Positions 37,313-46,606 of a stretch of 64,000 bases of DNA are shown piece after piece. Location: contig JADJXG010000001.1 in NCBI GenBank assembly GCA_016715965.1, positions 124,001-188,000 of the forward strand, written 5' to 3'. Source of the stretch: Saprospiraceae bacterium. GTDB lineage: Bacteria > Bacteroidota > Bacteroidia > Chitinophagales > Saprospiraceae. Position 1 is the first letter of the stretch; each line of letters starts with the position of its first letter. The notes beneath the pieces were generated by a model that saw only the letters and a list, made by a program, of their open reading frames with translations, searched no databases and was not told the origin of the DNA. The position numbers were made by a program, and so were the translations under genes.

Positions 37313-38392
37313 TTGGATTTACAAAAGGCCATAGAACCTAAAAATCACAGGCAGGTGCTCATTTTGGGGCCCTGCAGCGCTGAATCTCCTGAACAACTGA
37401 ATGCTCTGGCAAAATCGATCAGGGAGTTTAAACCTGATCTCATCAGAGCAGGGATCTGGAAGCCAAGGACCAGACCGGGACAGTTTCAGGGAAAAGGCGA
37501 AATGGCTTTGCACTGGTTACAGGATTTGAAGCAGGAATTTGGGTATAAGGTCTGTACCGAAGTCGCCAATCCCAAACATGTAGAACTCTGCTTAAAGGCA
37601 GGTATCGATGTATTGTGGATCGGTGCAAGAACCAGCGTCAACCCTTTTTATGTAGAGGAGATTGCAGAAACCTTAAGGGGAGTCGACATCCCAGTTATGG
37701 TCAAGAACCCAATCAATCCTGATTTGGCCCTGTGGCAAGGCGCTATAGAGCGGTTTTACGCGGTAGGAATCCGGCGACTTGCTGCCATTCATAGGGGGTT
37801 TTCTTTTTATGGAAATTCGATTTACCGCAATGTTCCTCGCTGGCAAATCCCCATCGAATTGAAGAGAAAATTGCCCGATTTGCAGCTCATTGCAGACATC
37901 AGTCATATCAGCGGGCATCCCGAAAATCACCTTGAAATTGCCCAAATTGCGACTGATTTGCACTACGACGGCCTTATGGTAGAAGTACACCCTGACCCAA
38001 AAAATGCCCTGAGCGATGCCGATCAGCAGGTTACGGCAGAGTTTTTGAAAAAGGAGATTTTAGACAAACTGATCTACCGCAAGCATAAAACAGAAAATCA
38101 GAAATTCAATCAGAGCATCGAAACCATCCGATCCAAAATTGACGGACTGGATCAGCAACTGATCAATCTATTGTCAGACAGAATGCAGCTTGCCAGACAG
38201 ATCGGCATCGAAAAAGAGAAAGAAGGAATTTCCATTTACCAACCCGATCGCTGGAATCAGATTGTGCACCAATTGCTGGAGACTGCCAAAGAAAATCAGC
38301 TGAGCGAAGAGTTTATCTTTTCCTTGATAGAAGCCATTCACATCGAATCCATCCACCATCAAAGCGAGATGATGAACAGGAGACATCAATAA
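37313..38392 (+). CDS. DAHP synthase / chorismate mutase type II fusion
   Basis: The enzyme joins phosphoenolpyruvate and erythrose-4-phosphate in the first shikimate-pathway step, and the fused domain turns chorismate into prephenate. Residues 1-255 are the DAHP synthase of the KDPS-like type: VLILGPCSAESPEQL, RAGIWKPRTRPGQFQG, WIGARTSVNPF, VMVKNPINPD, AIHRGFSFY, and a DISHISGH metal site. Residues about 265-359 are an AroQ-type helical chorismate mutase (SKIDGLDQQLINLLSDRM, RQIGIEKE). No ATG is present; TTG 37313 is the best start, though the frame stays open up to 37268. Such fusions are standard in Bacteroidota and allow feedback control. Confidence 0.92.
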   Translation: MDLQKAIEPKNHRQVLILGPCSAESPEQLNALAKSIREFKPDLIRAGIWKPRTRPGQFQGKGEMALHWLQDLKQEFGYKVCTEVANPKHVELCLKAGIDVLWIGARTSVNPFYVEEIAETLRGVDIPVMVKNPINPDLALWQGAIERFYAVGIRRLAAIHRGFSFYGNSIYRNVPRWQIPIELKRKLPDLQLIADISHISGHPENHLEIAQIATDLHYDGLMVEVHPDPKNALSDADQQVTAEFLKKEILDKLIYRKHKTENQKFNQSIETIRSKIDGLDQQLINLLSDRMQLARQIGIEKEKEGISIYQPDRWNQIVHQLLETAKENQLSEEFIFSLIEAIHIESIHHQSEMMNRRHQ

Positions 38393-38413
38393 AATTTGAA
38401 AAATTAAATTTCT

Positions 38414-39346
38414 TTATATAACCCCTTTATCCGTTAAATACCTTTCAGCATCCAGGGCCGCCATACAACCTGAACCAGCGGCCGTCACAGCCTGCCTGTA
38501 AATCCTGTCCTGCACATCGCCAGATGCAAAAACTCCGGCTATATTGGTTCTGGATGTGCCCGGGATGGTCTTGATATATCCCTGATCATCCATGTCCAAC
38601 CAATTGACAAATGGATCAGAATTGGGTTTGTGACCAATGGCGATAAAAAAAGCGCTTACAGGTATCTCATTGATTTCCTGTGTCTTGTTGTTGATAATTT
38701 TCATCCCCGTGACTTCTTCATCCCCCAGAATTTCAAGGGTTTCTGTATTCCAATGGATCTGAATGGCCGGATTGTTGGCTACCCTCTCCTGCATAATTTT
38801 GGAAGCCCTCATTTGATCCCGTCTCACCAATAAATGTACTTTCGGACATAGTTTGGCCAAATAACTGGCTTCCTCTGCGGCCGTATCTCCGCCGCCCACG
38901 ACTGCCACTTCCTTGCCTCTGAAAAAGAATCCATCGCAAACCGCGCAGGCGGACACTCCCTTATTCATGAGTCTTTGTTCAGATGGAAGTCCAAGCCACT
39001 TGGCACTTGCACCGGTGGAAATGATAACCGTATGGCTTAGAAGGACTTCACCGGACTCAGTCCACAATTTGTGAACCGGACCTGTAAAATCCACTTGCGT
39101 AATTCTCTCATAACGAATATCCGTCTGAAACCTTTCCGCCTGGGCTTTAAAATCTTCCATCATTTGAGGCCCGTGGATGCCCTTGGGATAACCTGGATAG
39201 TTTTCCACTTCAGTGGTTATCATCAACTGGCCTCCCGGCTCAGATCCTGTGAATAATATGGGCTTCATATTTGCTCTGGCTGCATAGATAGCGGCCGTAT
39301 ATCCTGCCGGACCAGAACCGACGATGATGGTATGATGAATGTTCAT
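38414..39346 (-). CDS. trxB: Thioredoxin-disulfide reductase
   Basis: This FAD enzyme passes electrons from NADPH to thioredoxin. The 310-residue protein has an N-terminal FAD site GSGPAGYTAAIYAAR, the redox pair C134-A-V-C137 in VSACAVCDGF, the NADPH fold GGGDTAAEEAS and the C-terminal FAD motif GVFASGDVQDRIYRQ. Length is normal. It lies 31 nt downstream of the shikimate kinase stop-side boundary on the same strand, so co-transcription with aroK is likely. Cytosolic. Confidence 0.96.
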   Translation of the reverse strand: MNIHHTIIVGSGPAGYTAAIYAARANMKPILFTGSEPGGQLMITTEVENYPGYPKGIHGPQMMEDFKAQAERFQTDIRYERITQVDFTGPVHKLWTESGEVLLSHTVIISTGASAKWLGLPSEQRLMNKGVSACAVCDGFFFRGKEVAVVGGGDTAAEEASYLAKLCPKVHLLVRRDQMRASKIMQERVANNPAIQIHWNTETLEILGDEEVTGMKIINNKTQEINEIPVSAFFIAIGHKPNSDPFVNWLDMDDQGYIKTIPGTSRTNIAGVFASGDVQDRIYRQAVTAAGSGCMAALDAERYLTDKGVI

Positions 39347-39370
39347 TTTTAATCTGTATATTTATAAGCT

Positions 39371-39877
39371 CTACATTAAGAAATGATATTCAAAAAGGTT
39401 TAAAAGCTTGGACTGATCTATAGCCTCCAAGACAATATCCGCGCGATTGTAAATGGGATGTCTTTGAAGGTACAATTCAGTGATTTGGGAAATTGAAGGA
39501 AGCTCATTCTGGAAAAGAGGTCGGGATCCATGCTTAAGAAAATTAACTAAATTCTCGGGGGCTTGAAACAAATAAACCGAATGTCCTCTTTTTTTCATCC
39601 AATGCAGATTGTCAAACCAACAAGGCAAGCCACCTCCTGTAGCAACAACAGAAGGATTTTCTTCCATCAGGGCCAGTAAATACTTCCTTTCAAGCGCTCT
39701 GAACTGGATTTCGCCGGATTCCTGCCAGATTGCAGAAATTGATTTACACTGAGCTTGTTCGATTCTAGCATCGGTATCAATCATGGGCAGTTGATACTTT
39801 TTAGACAGGGCCAGCGCAAGACTGGATTTTCCAGAGCCAGGCATTCCTATTAAAAAAATGTGCTTTTTCAACGGCAT
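39371..39877 (-). CDS. aroK: Shikimate kinase
   Basis: The enzyme phosphorylates shikimate at the 3-hydroxyl. From ATG 39877 (MPLKKHIFLIG) it has 168 residues. Motifs are the P-loop GMPGSGKSS, the shikimate-binding DTDARIEQ, FRALERKYL, the GGG loop VVATGGGLPCW and the lid region KHGSRPLFQ. A frame extending three codons upstream uses a TTG and is not preferred. It belongs to the same pathway as the DAHP synthase fusion 1 kb away on the other strand. trxB follows on the same strand. The DUF1573 gene diverges from it. Confidence 0.94.
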   Translation of the reverse strand: MPLKKHIFLIGMPGSGKSSLALALSKKYQLPMIDTDARIEQAQCKSISAIWQESGEIQFRALERKYLLALMEENPSVVATGGGLPCWFDNLHWMKKRGHSVYLFQAPENLVNFLKHGSRPLFQNELPSISQITELYLQRHPIYNRADIVLEAIDQSKLLNLFEYHFLM

Positions 39878-39921
39878 ATTAAACAAAGCGAGGTTTATTG
39901 GATTTTGTTTTAATTTGAACC

Positions 39922-40395
39922 ATGAAAGAAGTATTTACCATTTTTTGCCTGGCCTTGCTAATGGGCAATTGCAAACCAAAAAGTCAGGATCAAATTAAGG
40001 AAGATGACAAAAGCTATTTGGACCCCTACCTGGACGCCATCCGCATTTCAGCCAGCGCAGAGCAACCGGAAGACAGCACACATGGTGCAAAAATTCATTT
40101 TAAAGAAACGGAGTTTAATTTTGGGGACCTCAAAGAAGGCGATACCGTAAGAATCAGTTTTCCATTTGTAAACAAAGGAAATGCAAGATTACTGGTCAAT
40201 AGAGTCAGCACGAGCTGCGGCTGTACACGACCCGAATGGCCTAAAGGATTTATCCAGCCAGGAGATTCCGGAGTAATTACAGCCTTATTTGTGTCAAATG
40301 AAAAATCAGGATTGCAAGAAAAGATCATTTCAGTATTTACCAACAGCAATCCCCCGCAAACAGATCTAAAAATCAAAGGAAATGTATTAAAATAG
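39922..40395 (+). CDS. DUF1573 lipoprotein
   Basis: The 157-residue protein has a lipoprotein signal (FTIFCLALLMGNC, Cys17). A single Ig-like DUF1573 domain spans about 55-155, with FNFGDLKEGDTV, FPFVNKGNARLLV, the conserved TSCGCTRPEWP and SGVITALF. Proteins like this are abundant in Bacteroidota envelopes, but no biochemical function is established. The two Cys in SCGC may bind metal or form disulfides. It is the first of a run of plus-strand genes (yajC, TonB-C protein, esterase); yajC has its own apparent promoter. Confidence 0.9.
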   Translation: MKEVFTIFCLALLMGNCKPKSQDQIKEDDKSYLDPYLDAIRISASAEQPEDSTHGAKIHFKETEFNFGDLKEGDTVRISFPFVNKGNARLLVNRVSTSCGCTRPEWPKGFIQPGDSGVITALFVSNEKSGLQEKIISVFTNSNPPQTDLKIKGNVLK

Positions 40396-40420
40396 GCCTC
40401 TCAATCCTCAGGCTGAATGT

Positions 40421-40428
40421 TATCTTTG
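40421..40428 (+). promoter_or_regulatory. -7 promoter box of yajC (TATCTTTG)
   Basis: TATCTTTG matches TAnnTTTG and lies 28 bp upstream of the yajC ATG at 40457. Confidence 0.45.
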
Positions 40429-40456
40429 CGAATTAAATCATAAAAACACAATCAAT

Positions 40457-40747
40457 ATGGACGGTTTATTGGGCCAATTGCTTCCTTTTCTCTTGATATT
40501 TGTGATCATGTATTTTTTCTTTTTGCGACCTCAGATCAAAAAGCAGAAAGAGCAGAACAACTTTCTGGGAAATATTGCAAAAGGAGATCAGGTGGCCACA
40601 GGGTCAGGAATGATTGGCAGAATTACAAAAATCGATGATCAGGTGGTAGAATTGCAACTGGATTCCAAATCTTTTGTAAAGGTCCTAAAATCGGCCATTT
40701 CAAAAGAAGCAACAGAGTCTTTGAAAGGCAAAAATTATCTGGACTGA
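40457..40747 (+). CDS. yajC: Preprotein translocase subunit YajC
   Basis: YajC is the small partner of SecDF at the Sec translocon. The 96-residue protein has one membrane helix (about 5-23, LLPFLLIFVIMYFFFL) followed by RPQIKKQKEQNNFLGNI. The soluble C-terminal part has the family signature KGDQVATGSGMIGRITKIDD. The length is typical. secDF is not in the window. In Bacteroidota a DUF1573 gene often precedes yajC, as here. Confidence 0.95.
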   Translation: MDGLLGQLLPFLLIFVIMYFFFLRPQIKKQKEQNNFLGNIAKGDQVATGSGMIGRITKIDDQVVELQLDSKSFVKVLKSAISKEATESLKGKNYLD

Positions 40748-40816
40748 CAGGATTTGGGATTTTTATTCCATGGGTAAGCGGGTACAACTGTCCTGATATT
40801 TGTTTTACTTTATAAC

Positions 40817-41272
40817 ATGACCCATCGTCCGAAGAAAAAAAAAGATTTTCTTCCTCAACCAAAATACGAAGGAGGACCCAAAGCCATGGGCTTGTTTATA
40901 GACTCCCATTTGGTCTATCCCAAATCGGCCATCGAACATAAAATATCCGGTATTGTCAAGGTTAAAATCGAGATTGACTACCATGGCAATGTCATCAATG
41001 CCAGGGCGATGAACCATCTTGGTCATGGCTGTGATGAAGAAGCAGAGAGGGTATCTTCTCTATTAAAATTTGATGTGCCCAAACTTCGTCAAGGTAAGGT
41101 CCGGTACTTTAAAACCATCCATATACGCTTTGGTCTGAAACAAACCGCTGTGACCAAACAGACTTTTAAATATCAATTGATACCCGACACCCATGAAACA
41201 GAAGTAAAAGGAAATACGAATTATCAATATAAAATTACACTTACAAACACCCATAAACCCAATAATGATTGA
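40817..41272 (+). CDS. TonB C-terminal-domain protein without membrane anchor
   Basis: The 151-residue protein has a TonB C-terminal fold at about 25-105: VYPKSAIEHKISGIVKVKIEID, then ARAMNHLGHGCDEEAER and VRYFKTIHIRF. There is no signal peptide or membrane helix; the start MTHRPKKKKDFLPQ is basic and the end is polar. Normal TonB proteins have an N-terminal anchor and a Pro-rich linker, so this is a stand-alone domain or a degenerate paralogue. It ends 2 nt before the esterase start and is likely co-transcribed. Fold call good, role unclear. Confidence 0.75.
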   Translation: MTHRPKKKKDFLPQPKYEGGPKAMGLFIDSHLVYPKSAIEHKISGIVKVKIEIDYHGNVINARAMNHLGHGCDEEAERVSSLLKFDVPKLRQGKVRYFKTIHIRFGLKQTAVTKQTFKYQLIPDTHETEVKGNTNYQYKITLTNTHKPNND

Positions 41273-41274
41273 AG

Positions 41275-42438
41275 ATGTTAAATCCTGCAGTTTTATCAAC
41301 GATTGTTTTTTTCTATTCAACCGGAATATTGAGCGCTCAACAAAGGATTGATAAGACATTATACTCAGAATCTGAAAAACGTGAATACATCGTTGCTCTG
41401 CCCTCTGATCAAGCTCCTATCGGAGGATTTCCTGTTGTTTTTATGTTTCATGGCACGGGGGGAGATGGAGAAAAATTCTACCAGATTTCAGGATGGAAAG
41501 AAAATGCCCTGGCCAATGATTTTATTGCAGTGTTTCCAAGTGCTTTGAGGTATTGCCTTATTGAAGATGGACAACAAAACAGGACCACCAAATGGAATTG
41601 CAAAGACCTTTCCGAGAATTTATGCTCCGGTCAACAAATGAAAGATGATGTACTTTTCTTTGAGCAGATGTTGGATTCGCTTAAATCTGAGTTTGAAATT
41701 AATCCTTGTAAAATTTATGTAAGCGGTTTTTCCAATGGTTCTTGCTTTGGCTCAAAACTTAGTGTAAAACTTGGGCATAAAATTGCTGCCTATGGGGGTG
41801 TTGGCGGATTCATGGGCATTGATGATACTTTGCAAAATGTGGTTTCCGCACCTTTGTGGCTGATGGTAGGAACGAAAGACAATCGCTTTACAGAAGGTTT
41901 TGGAATTAAAGAATTTCCATTTAATGATAGTATTTTGATTTATTTTAATGGAGCCGTCCAGAGATATCTCTACTCTCTTCAATTAAAACACGAATACACC
42001 AAAGAAGAATTACCCAATGCACTGACGTATCGATTTAATACATCCATCCATCCAAATAAAAATGCGGAGTTTAAATTTACGCTTATTAAAAATTTAACGC
42101 ATCAATATCCAAATGGCAATAATTTTCCTGTCAATATCAGTCAAATTTTTTGGGACTATTTTAAGGATCTTTGCCAACTTGTGGACGCTGAAGAAATCGC
42201 TGAAAAACGTAGCTATTTTCAGATCTATCCCAATCCGAGCCTTTCGGGTGATCTGATCATCGAATCAGAAACAACAGCAATGCTGGATTTGTATCATTTA
42301 AGTGGTGAAAATCTGATTTCAGGACAATGGATACAAAGTGGACTCAACAAAATAAAATTGAATCTATCGCCTGGATTTTATTTTTTGAAAATTTATTCCG
42401 GGAAGCATTCCCATATTGAAAAACTGATGGTCAATTAA
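41275..42438 (+). CDS. Secreted esterase (PHB depolymerase-like) with T9SS tail
   Basis: From ATG 41275 the protein has 387 residues; a TTG two codons earlier is an unneeded start. Signal peptide at 1-21 (ends ILSAQ). The alpha/beta-hydrolase domain has the oxyanion segment FMFHGTGGDGE (near 60), the nucleophile S153 in GFSNGSC and an acidic-residue region LWLMVGTKDNRF. The histidine is probably in NLTHQYPNG. This matches the LpqC/feruloyl-esterase/polyhydroxybutyrate depolymerase group; the actual ester substrate is unknown. The C-terminal 75 residues are a type A T9SS sorting domain (IYPNPSLSGDLII, SPGFYFLKIYSG). It follows the TonB-C gene by 2 nt and is followed by a terminator-like hairpin. 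Confidence 0.9.
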   Translation: MLNPAVLSTIVFFYSTGILSAQQRIDKTLYSESEKREYIVALPSDQAPIGGFPVVFMFHGTGGDGEKFYQISGWKENALANDFIAVFPSALRYCLIEDGQQNRTTKWNCKDLSENLCSGQQMKDDVLFFEQMLDSLKSEFEINPCKIYVSGFSNGSCFGSKLSVKLGHKIAAYGGVGGFMGIDDTLQNVVSAPLWLMVGTKDNRFTEGFGIKEFPFNDSILIYFNGAVQRYLYSLQLKHEYTKEELPNALTYRFNTSIHPNKNAEFKFTLIKNLTHQYPNGNNFPVNISQIFWDYFKDLCQLVDAEEIAEKRSYFQIYPNPSLSGDLIIESETTAMLDLYHLSGENLISGQWIQSGLNKIKLNLSPGFYFLKIYSGKHSHIEKLMVN

Positions 42439-42440
42439 AA

Positions 42441-42486
42441 GTACCTTTTGGACATCCATGAATGTTAAATGTCCAGGTATTTTTTA
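42441..42486 (+). terminator. Probable terminator after the esterase gene
   Basis: Downstream of the stop, TACC-TTTT-GGACAT pairs with ATGTCC-AGGTA across a loop of about 13 nt, with a small bulge, and is followed by a run of T (TATTTTTTAC). Confidence 0.6.
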
Positions 42487-42567
42487 CATTTTATTTATTG
42501 CTTAATGGACAAAAGTAGGACAAGAAAAATAATGTTTAAAAAGACTTAATTTGGTTGGATAAATAAT

Positions 42568-43411
42568 GCTTTTACAATACACCTGTCCAAAATAAATTTA
42601 AATTTGAAATGTGACCATTGATTTACAAGTGAATACTAATTTTGAACCGTTATTATAAAATTGAACCCTCATAACAGTTATTGCAATTTAAAAAATATCT
42701 TTTGTTTATCAAACTTCATGTATGTTACTTTCTTTTGGCCGTCAAAAGAAAGTAACCAAAGAAAACTCGCGGCTGGACTCCTCGCTCACCCAACTGCAGC
42801 TCTTTCGCTATGTGACTGACTGGTGTTCCCCATACGGGGAACATTGGAGTGACACAAAGTCACTCCAAAAGGAGGGAACCGTCCCTCAAAGGGCGGCTTG
42901 GAGTGCGCCGCCTCGATGGGCTGTTCTTTTGTTTAGCTTCCCACAAGCGCTAACGCGTTCTTTCGCTTCTCGTGCTGTCGCACTCGACCACTCCTAAAGT
43001 CGTGGATCGCTCAATCACTGCGGAGCCCTAAGCCGCATTGAAATGCATAAAAACCATCATTATTCCTGATATTTAAATCTAAATAATGAGTAATATTACG
43101 AGCCTTTTCGTCAGCGGCCCAAGAAGGACAGATTTTGGAAATAGCGCCTTATATTGTCGCTCCTTTAACTGAAACTAATATGATGTACCCATCAAACAAA
43201 CTATCATAATGAAATCATATTATGGAGCGGCAATATACAGCGCCCAAAATCTGTCCCAACAGTGAACTTTGCAAAATGAACCCAATTAAGCCAAATAGAA
43301 CCAAGGAAGATGCCGCCTTAGAAAAGGCTGCGTTTTTGTCCACTTTTTGAGCGACAAAAAGTGGGAATGTTGATTTGTAAAAATTATTTTGGACATATGT
43401 GCTTTTACAAT
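42568..43411. mobile_element. Non-autonomous inverted-repeat element, copy 1 (with flanking duplications)
   Basis: The element is 42579-43400 (822 bp). Its ends are imperfect inverted repeats: the left begins ACACCTGTCCAAAATAA, and the right, read in reverse complement, begins ACATATGTCCAAAATAA. It is flanked by the direct repeat GCTTTTACAAT at 42568-42578 and 43401-43411 (13 bp counting shared edge bases). The interior is highly structured: a 14-bp perfect hairpin at 42724-42756, further hairpins, a large inverted repeat (43126-43162 against 43224-43256) and a hairpin near the right end (43340-43364). The 91-codon frame at 42722-42997 is not believed to be a gene. No transposase is present. 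Its right end lies 29 bp from the stop codon of the convergent kinase gene. Confidence 0.85.
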
Positions 43412-43429
43412 ATTATTAAAATACAAGCA

Positions 43430-46400
43430 CTATGAAGCTGAATACGGAATCCGAATTATCACCTTGGTCCCTAAGCTCATATTATCCTCATCCAATAAAT
43501 CAATAATTTCTTGAGAACCGGTGATGGTTTCGCCATTGTTAATGTACCGCAAACGCTCTTCAGTGAGCTTCATCCCCAAAGATTTTCGGGTTGAATTCAT
43601 TTGCTGCTTTTGTTGTGCAGAAGCTTGTCGACCGATTCCATTGTCTGTAATTTCTATAATCAGATAAGGCTCGGAAAGGTACAGGTCAATGTGTAATTTT
43701 GCATCAGCTTCTTTAGGCAAGAGTCCATGCCATATTGCATTTTCCACATAAGGCTGGAGGAGCAAAGGTGGAATTTCAATAAACTCGCAAGGAACATCAG
43801 GGCTAACTGAAACCTGATACACAAATTTATGGTCAAATCGCAATTGCTCCAATTCAATGTAGAGTTTCAAAGATTCGAGTTCACTTTCAAGAGAGACCAA
43901 CTGGTGTGCCGAATTATCCAAAATAATTCTGATCAACCTTGCGAACTTAGTCAGATACAGCGAAGACTTTTTTAAATCACTTTTAATAATGTACCGATTG
44001 ATCGAATTCAGACAATTAAAAATAAAATGTGGATTCATCTGAGCGCGCAATGCAGCCATTTTGGATTCTTCAACTTGCTTGTTAAATTCTGCTTTCAGAC
44101 TTTCTGTGCGACGAACCTGAAATATACGCCATTGGTAAATTCCAAAAATTAATCCTGTCAGAAAAAATAGAACCGAAATTTTAAACCAATTGTGTTGATA
44201 AAATGGAGCTTCCACCAAAATATCCAATTTGATTGGATCGCTCCAAACACCACCCACATTGGCTACTTTCACATGGAAGCTATACCTTCCTGCCGGCACA
44301 TTGGCAAAATGAGCAAATCTCTGATTGATGATGTAATGCCATTCTTTGTCTCTATTGACCAACTGATATGCAAATTGGTGGTAGTCCTGATTGGCATAAT
44401 CCAGACATCCGAACTCTATGGAAAAATATTCCACTCCCGACCTGATGACAAGCAATCCGGGGAGGCTATCTGACAATGAAACTGAACCCGCATTTGTGCT
44501 CATCTCATCCAGATAGACCGTTGGTTTGGTGAGTTGATGGTCAAAAAGTTCGTAGTTCACTTTACAATATTGACCAGGCGCAGACATATAAAAACTTCCC
44601 TGTCCTGCATTCGAATAACGAACCAGCAAATTGTATCGGTCAATTCCTACATTTTGCTTGAACTGCATGAATCTATTCTTCTCAATATCGTATTTTAAAA
44701 TTCCCTTGTAAGTAGAGAGCCACAGGTTGTTTCTCTGATCCAATGCCATTCTGGAAATGATGGGGGTGGTCAAACCTTCATTCACACCAATCACTCGAAT
44801 CTCAGGTGGTCCGTCCTTCTTCATTGAAATTTTAACCAATCCGATATTGTTGACCGCCAACCACAAATTAGAATTTGCATCTGACGAAACACCAACGATC
44901 TTCGCTTCCTTTGCGGTTAAAATATGATCAATTGGAATGTAATTCAAACGATGATCCGATTCAGTGAAGTAGGCCAACTTGGTATCACTGCTCACCCACC
45001 TGCGGTGATCGGGTGATATACATGCGTTGGAAATTCGCATGGGTTTGTTTTGAGAATCTGTGTGGATTAACGTCAGCTCATTGAGTTTTTCACTCCGGGT
45101 ATTCCACTGAAAAAGTGTGCCATTTTCGGTCAACACAAAAATGGAAAGTGAGGAATCCTGAATAAATGATTTAAAAGTGTTGGATGTTTCCGGGCGATGA
45201 TCGCTGTAAAAATTCTTAATCCTTCTAAGTTTTCTCCTTTCCGGCAAAAACTGGTACAGATAATCCCGTGTCAACAACCAATATTTTCCGTCTGCATCCA
45301 ATACCAAATCTTTAAGTAAAACTTTGTGATCGATGGACTGATTTGTTTCTACAGAGAGTGCATACAATTCATTGGTGTTCGTATTTAACACATTGAGACC
45401 ATTGCCCATAAAGGTGGCGAAATAAATTTCATTCCTTTGTGGGTTTTCCAGTATTTTAAAAATATTAAACAGCTCACCATGCTGACTGGACTTGATGGGT
45501 AATCGCTTAAATTGAAAAAGACGATTAAAGGGACTGTATTTATAAAATCCGATTTCATCACTAAGGATGATTTCGCCATTTCGACCCAATAATATTTTAG
45601 TGATGAAACAAGCCTTTGAATCAAGATTCAGAAGAGGATCCAAAGAATATTTTCCTGTCAGTTTATTAAACACAAGTAAACCCCGATCACCGGACGCCAC
45701 CCAAAACTCATCTTCGCTTTTAATTTGGAGGTCAAAAGATAAATTAAAATGTCCTTGTTGGATGGAATCAATGAGGTAGTCTCTGGACTTTCCGGATTTT
45801 GGATCAAACCAACTGATGGCATTTTCTTCAAAAGAAAGCCACATGGTGGAATCGGAATCATAAATTAATTTATTACAAGACTTGTGTCTTTTATGTTGGA
45901 ACACGTGCAACAGAGAAAGGTCCTGTTCATTCCATTTGTACAAACCATTTTTGGTGCAAAGCCAATAATTTCCATTCCCAAGATCATGTACAAATTGGAC
46001 CATATTCAGCTCAGGCCGAATGGGAATATTTCCATTGTCTGTACCTGAGGTAAGGTGCACCTGTAAAAATTCATTTGTTTGCGGGTGATAAATCTTTAAT
46101 CCCAAATTATACCCACTATACCAGATGCGTCCTTTCTTGTCCTTGTGCAAAATTTTAAATTCATCGTCTATGGCTTTTGATATTTGTGTCTTTTCATTGG
46201 AAAAGTGGGAAAACTTTTGGGTCAAAGGATGAAATGTGCTAATGCCACCTTCATGGTACGCAATCCAGATAATCCCATCCTGATCGACATAGAGGTTTTG
46301 GCCATAATCATGAAGCAATGAGGTAGAGTCGGACTTGTTGTGTCTGAATACTTTGAATTTGTAGCCATCAAAACGATTTAGACCATCTCTTGTTCCCACC

Positions 46401-46606
46401 CACAAGAATCCGGAAGAATCAAATGAAATATGGCTGACCCAATTGTTGGATAATCCTTTTAGTTCATTGTACAGTTCAAAAGTTTCAGAAGATTGAGCTC
46501 TTATTGAACCTATCAATAAATATATCAAAGCCAGGCAAGTTGCTAAGCTTCTTGAATGTGTTTGTCTTTGAATATTAAATTTAGAAATGCTTGATTTAGA
46601 ATGCAA
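43430..46606 (-). CDS. Two-component propeller sensor, LytS-type histidine kinase
   Basis: The 1058-residue sensor has a signal/anchor at about 20-38 (CLALIYLLIGSIRAQ). Two seven-bladed propellers of the reg_prop type follow (repeats such as GFLWVGTRDGLNRFDG), then a Y_Y_Y domain around 690-770 (SFHVKVANVGGVWSD) and a membrane helix near 790-808. The C-terminal His_kinase domain has MNPHFIFNCLNSINRY (His860), QPYVENAIWHGL and DNGIGRQ. This is the periplasmic-sensor architecture common in Bacteroidota; the partner would be a LytTR regulator, which is not adjacent. No ATG is near the N-terminus; the TTG at 46606 is the best start I see. Its 3' end abuts the mobile element. Confidence 0.92.
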   Translation of the reverse strand: MHSKSSISKFNIQRQTHSRSLATCLALIYLLIGSIRAQSSETFELYNELKGLSNNWVSHISFDSSGFLWVGTRDGLNRFDGYKFKVFRHNKSDSTSLLHDYGQNLYVDQDGIIWIAYHEGGISTFHPLTQKFSHFSNEKTQISKAIDDEFKILHKDKKGRIWYSGYNLGLKIYHPQTNEFLQVHLTSGTDNGNIPIRPELNMVQFVHDLGNGNYWLCTKNGLYKWNEQDLSLLHVFQHKRHKSCNKLIYDSDSTMWLSFEENAISWFDPKSGKSRDYLIDSIQQGHFNLSFDLQIKSEDEFWVASGDRGLLVFNKLTGKYSLDPLLNLDSKACFITKILLGRNGEIILSDEIGFYKYSPFNRLFQFKRLPIKSSQHGELFNIFKILENPQRNEIYFATFMGNGLNVLNTNTNELYALSVETNQSIDHKVLLKDLVLDADGKYWLLTRDYLYQFLPERRKLRRIKNFYSDHRPETSNTFKSFIQDSSLSIFVLTENGTLFQWNTRSEKLNELTLIHTDSQNKPMRISNACISPDHRRWVSSDTKLAYFTESDHRLNYIPIDHILTAKEAKIVGVSSDANSNLWLAVNNIGLVKISMKKDGPPEIRVIGVNEGLTTPIISRMALDQRNNLWLSTYKGILKYDIEKNRFMQFKQNVGIDRYNLLVRYSNAGQGSFYMSAPGQYCKVNYELFDHQLTKPTVYLDEMSTNAGSVSLSDSLPGLLVIRSGVEYFSIEFGCLDYANQDYHQFAYQLVNRDKEWHYIINQRFAHFANVPAGRYSFHVKVANVGGVWSDPIKLDILVEAPFYQHNWFKISVLFFLTGLIFGIYQWRIFQVRRTESLKAEFNKQVEESKMAALRAQMNPHFIFNCLNSINRYIIKSDLKKSSLYLTKFARLIRIILDNSAHQLVSLESELESLKLYIELEQLRFDHKFVYQVSVSPDVPCEFIEIPPLLLQPYVENAIWHGLLPKEADAKLHIDLYLSEPYLIIEITDNGIGRQASAQQKQQMNSTRKSLGMKLTEERLRYINNGETITGSQEIIDLLDEDNMSLGTKVIIRIPYSAS

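Noticed and set aside
42722..42997. 91-codon frame in mobile element copy 1 (and 59379-59654 in copy 2) as a protein gene
   Set aside because: All coding differences between copies change amino acids, the frame overlaps perfect hairpins, and no protein motif is present.
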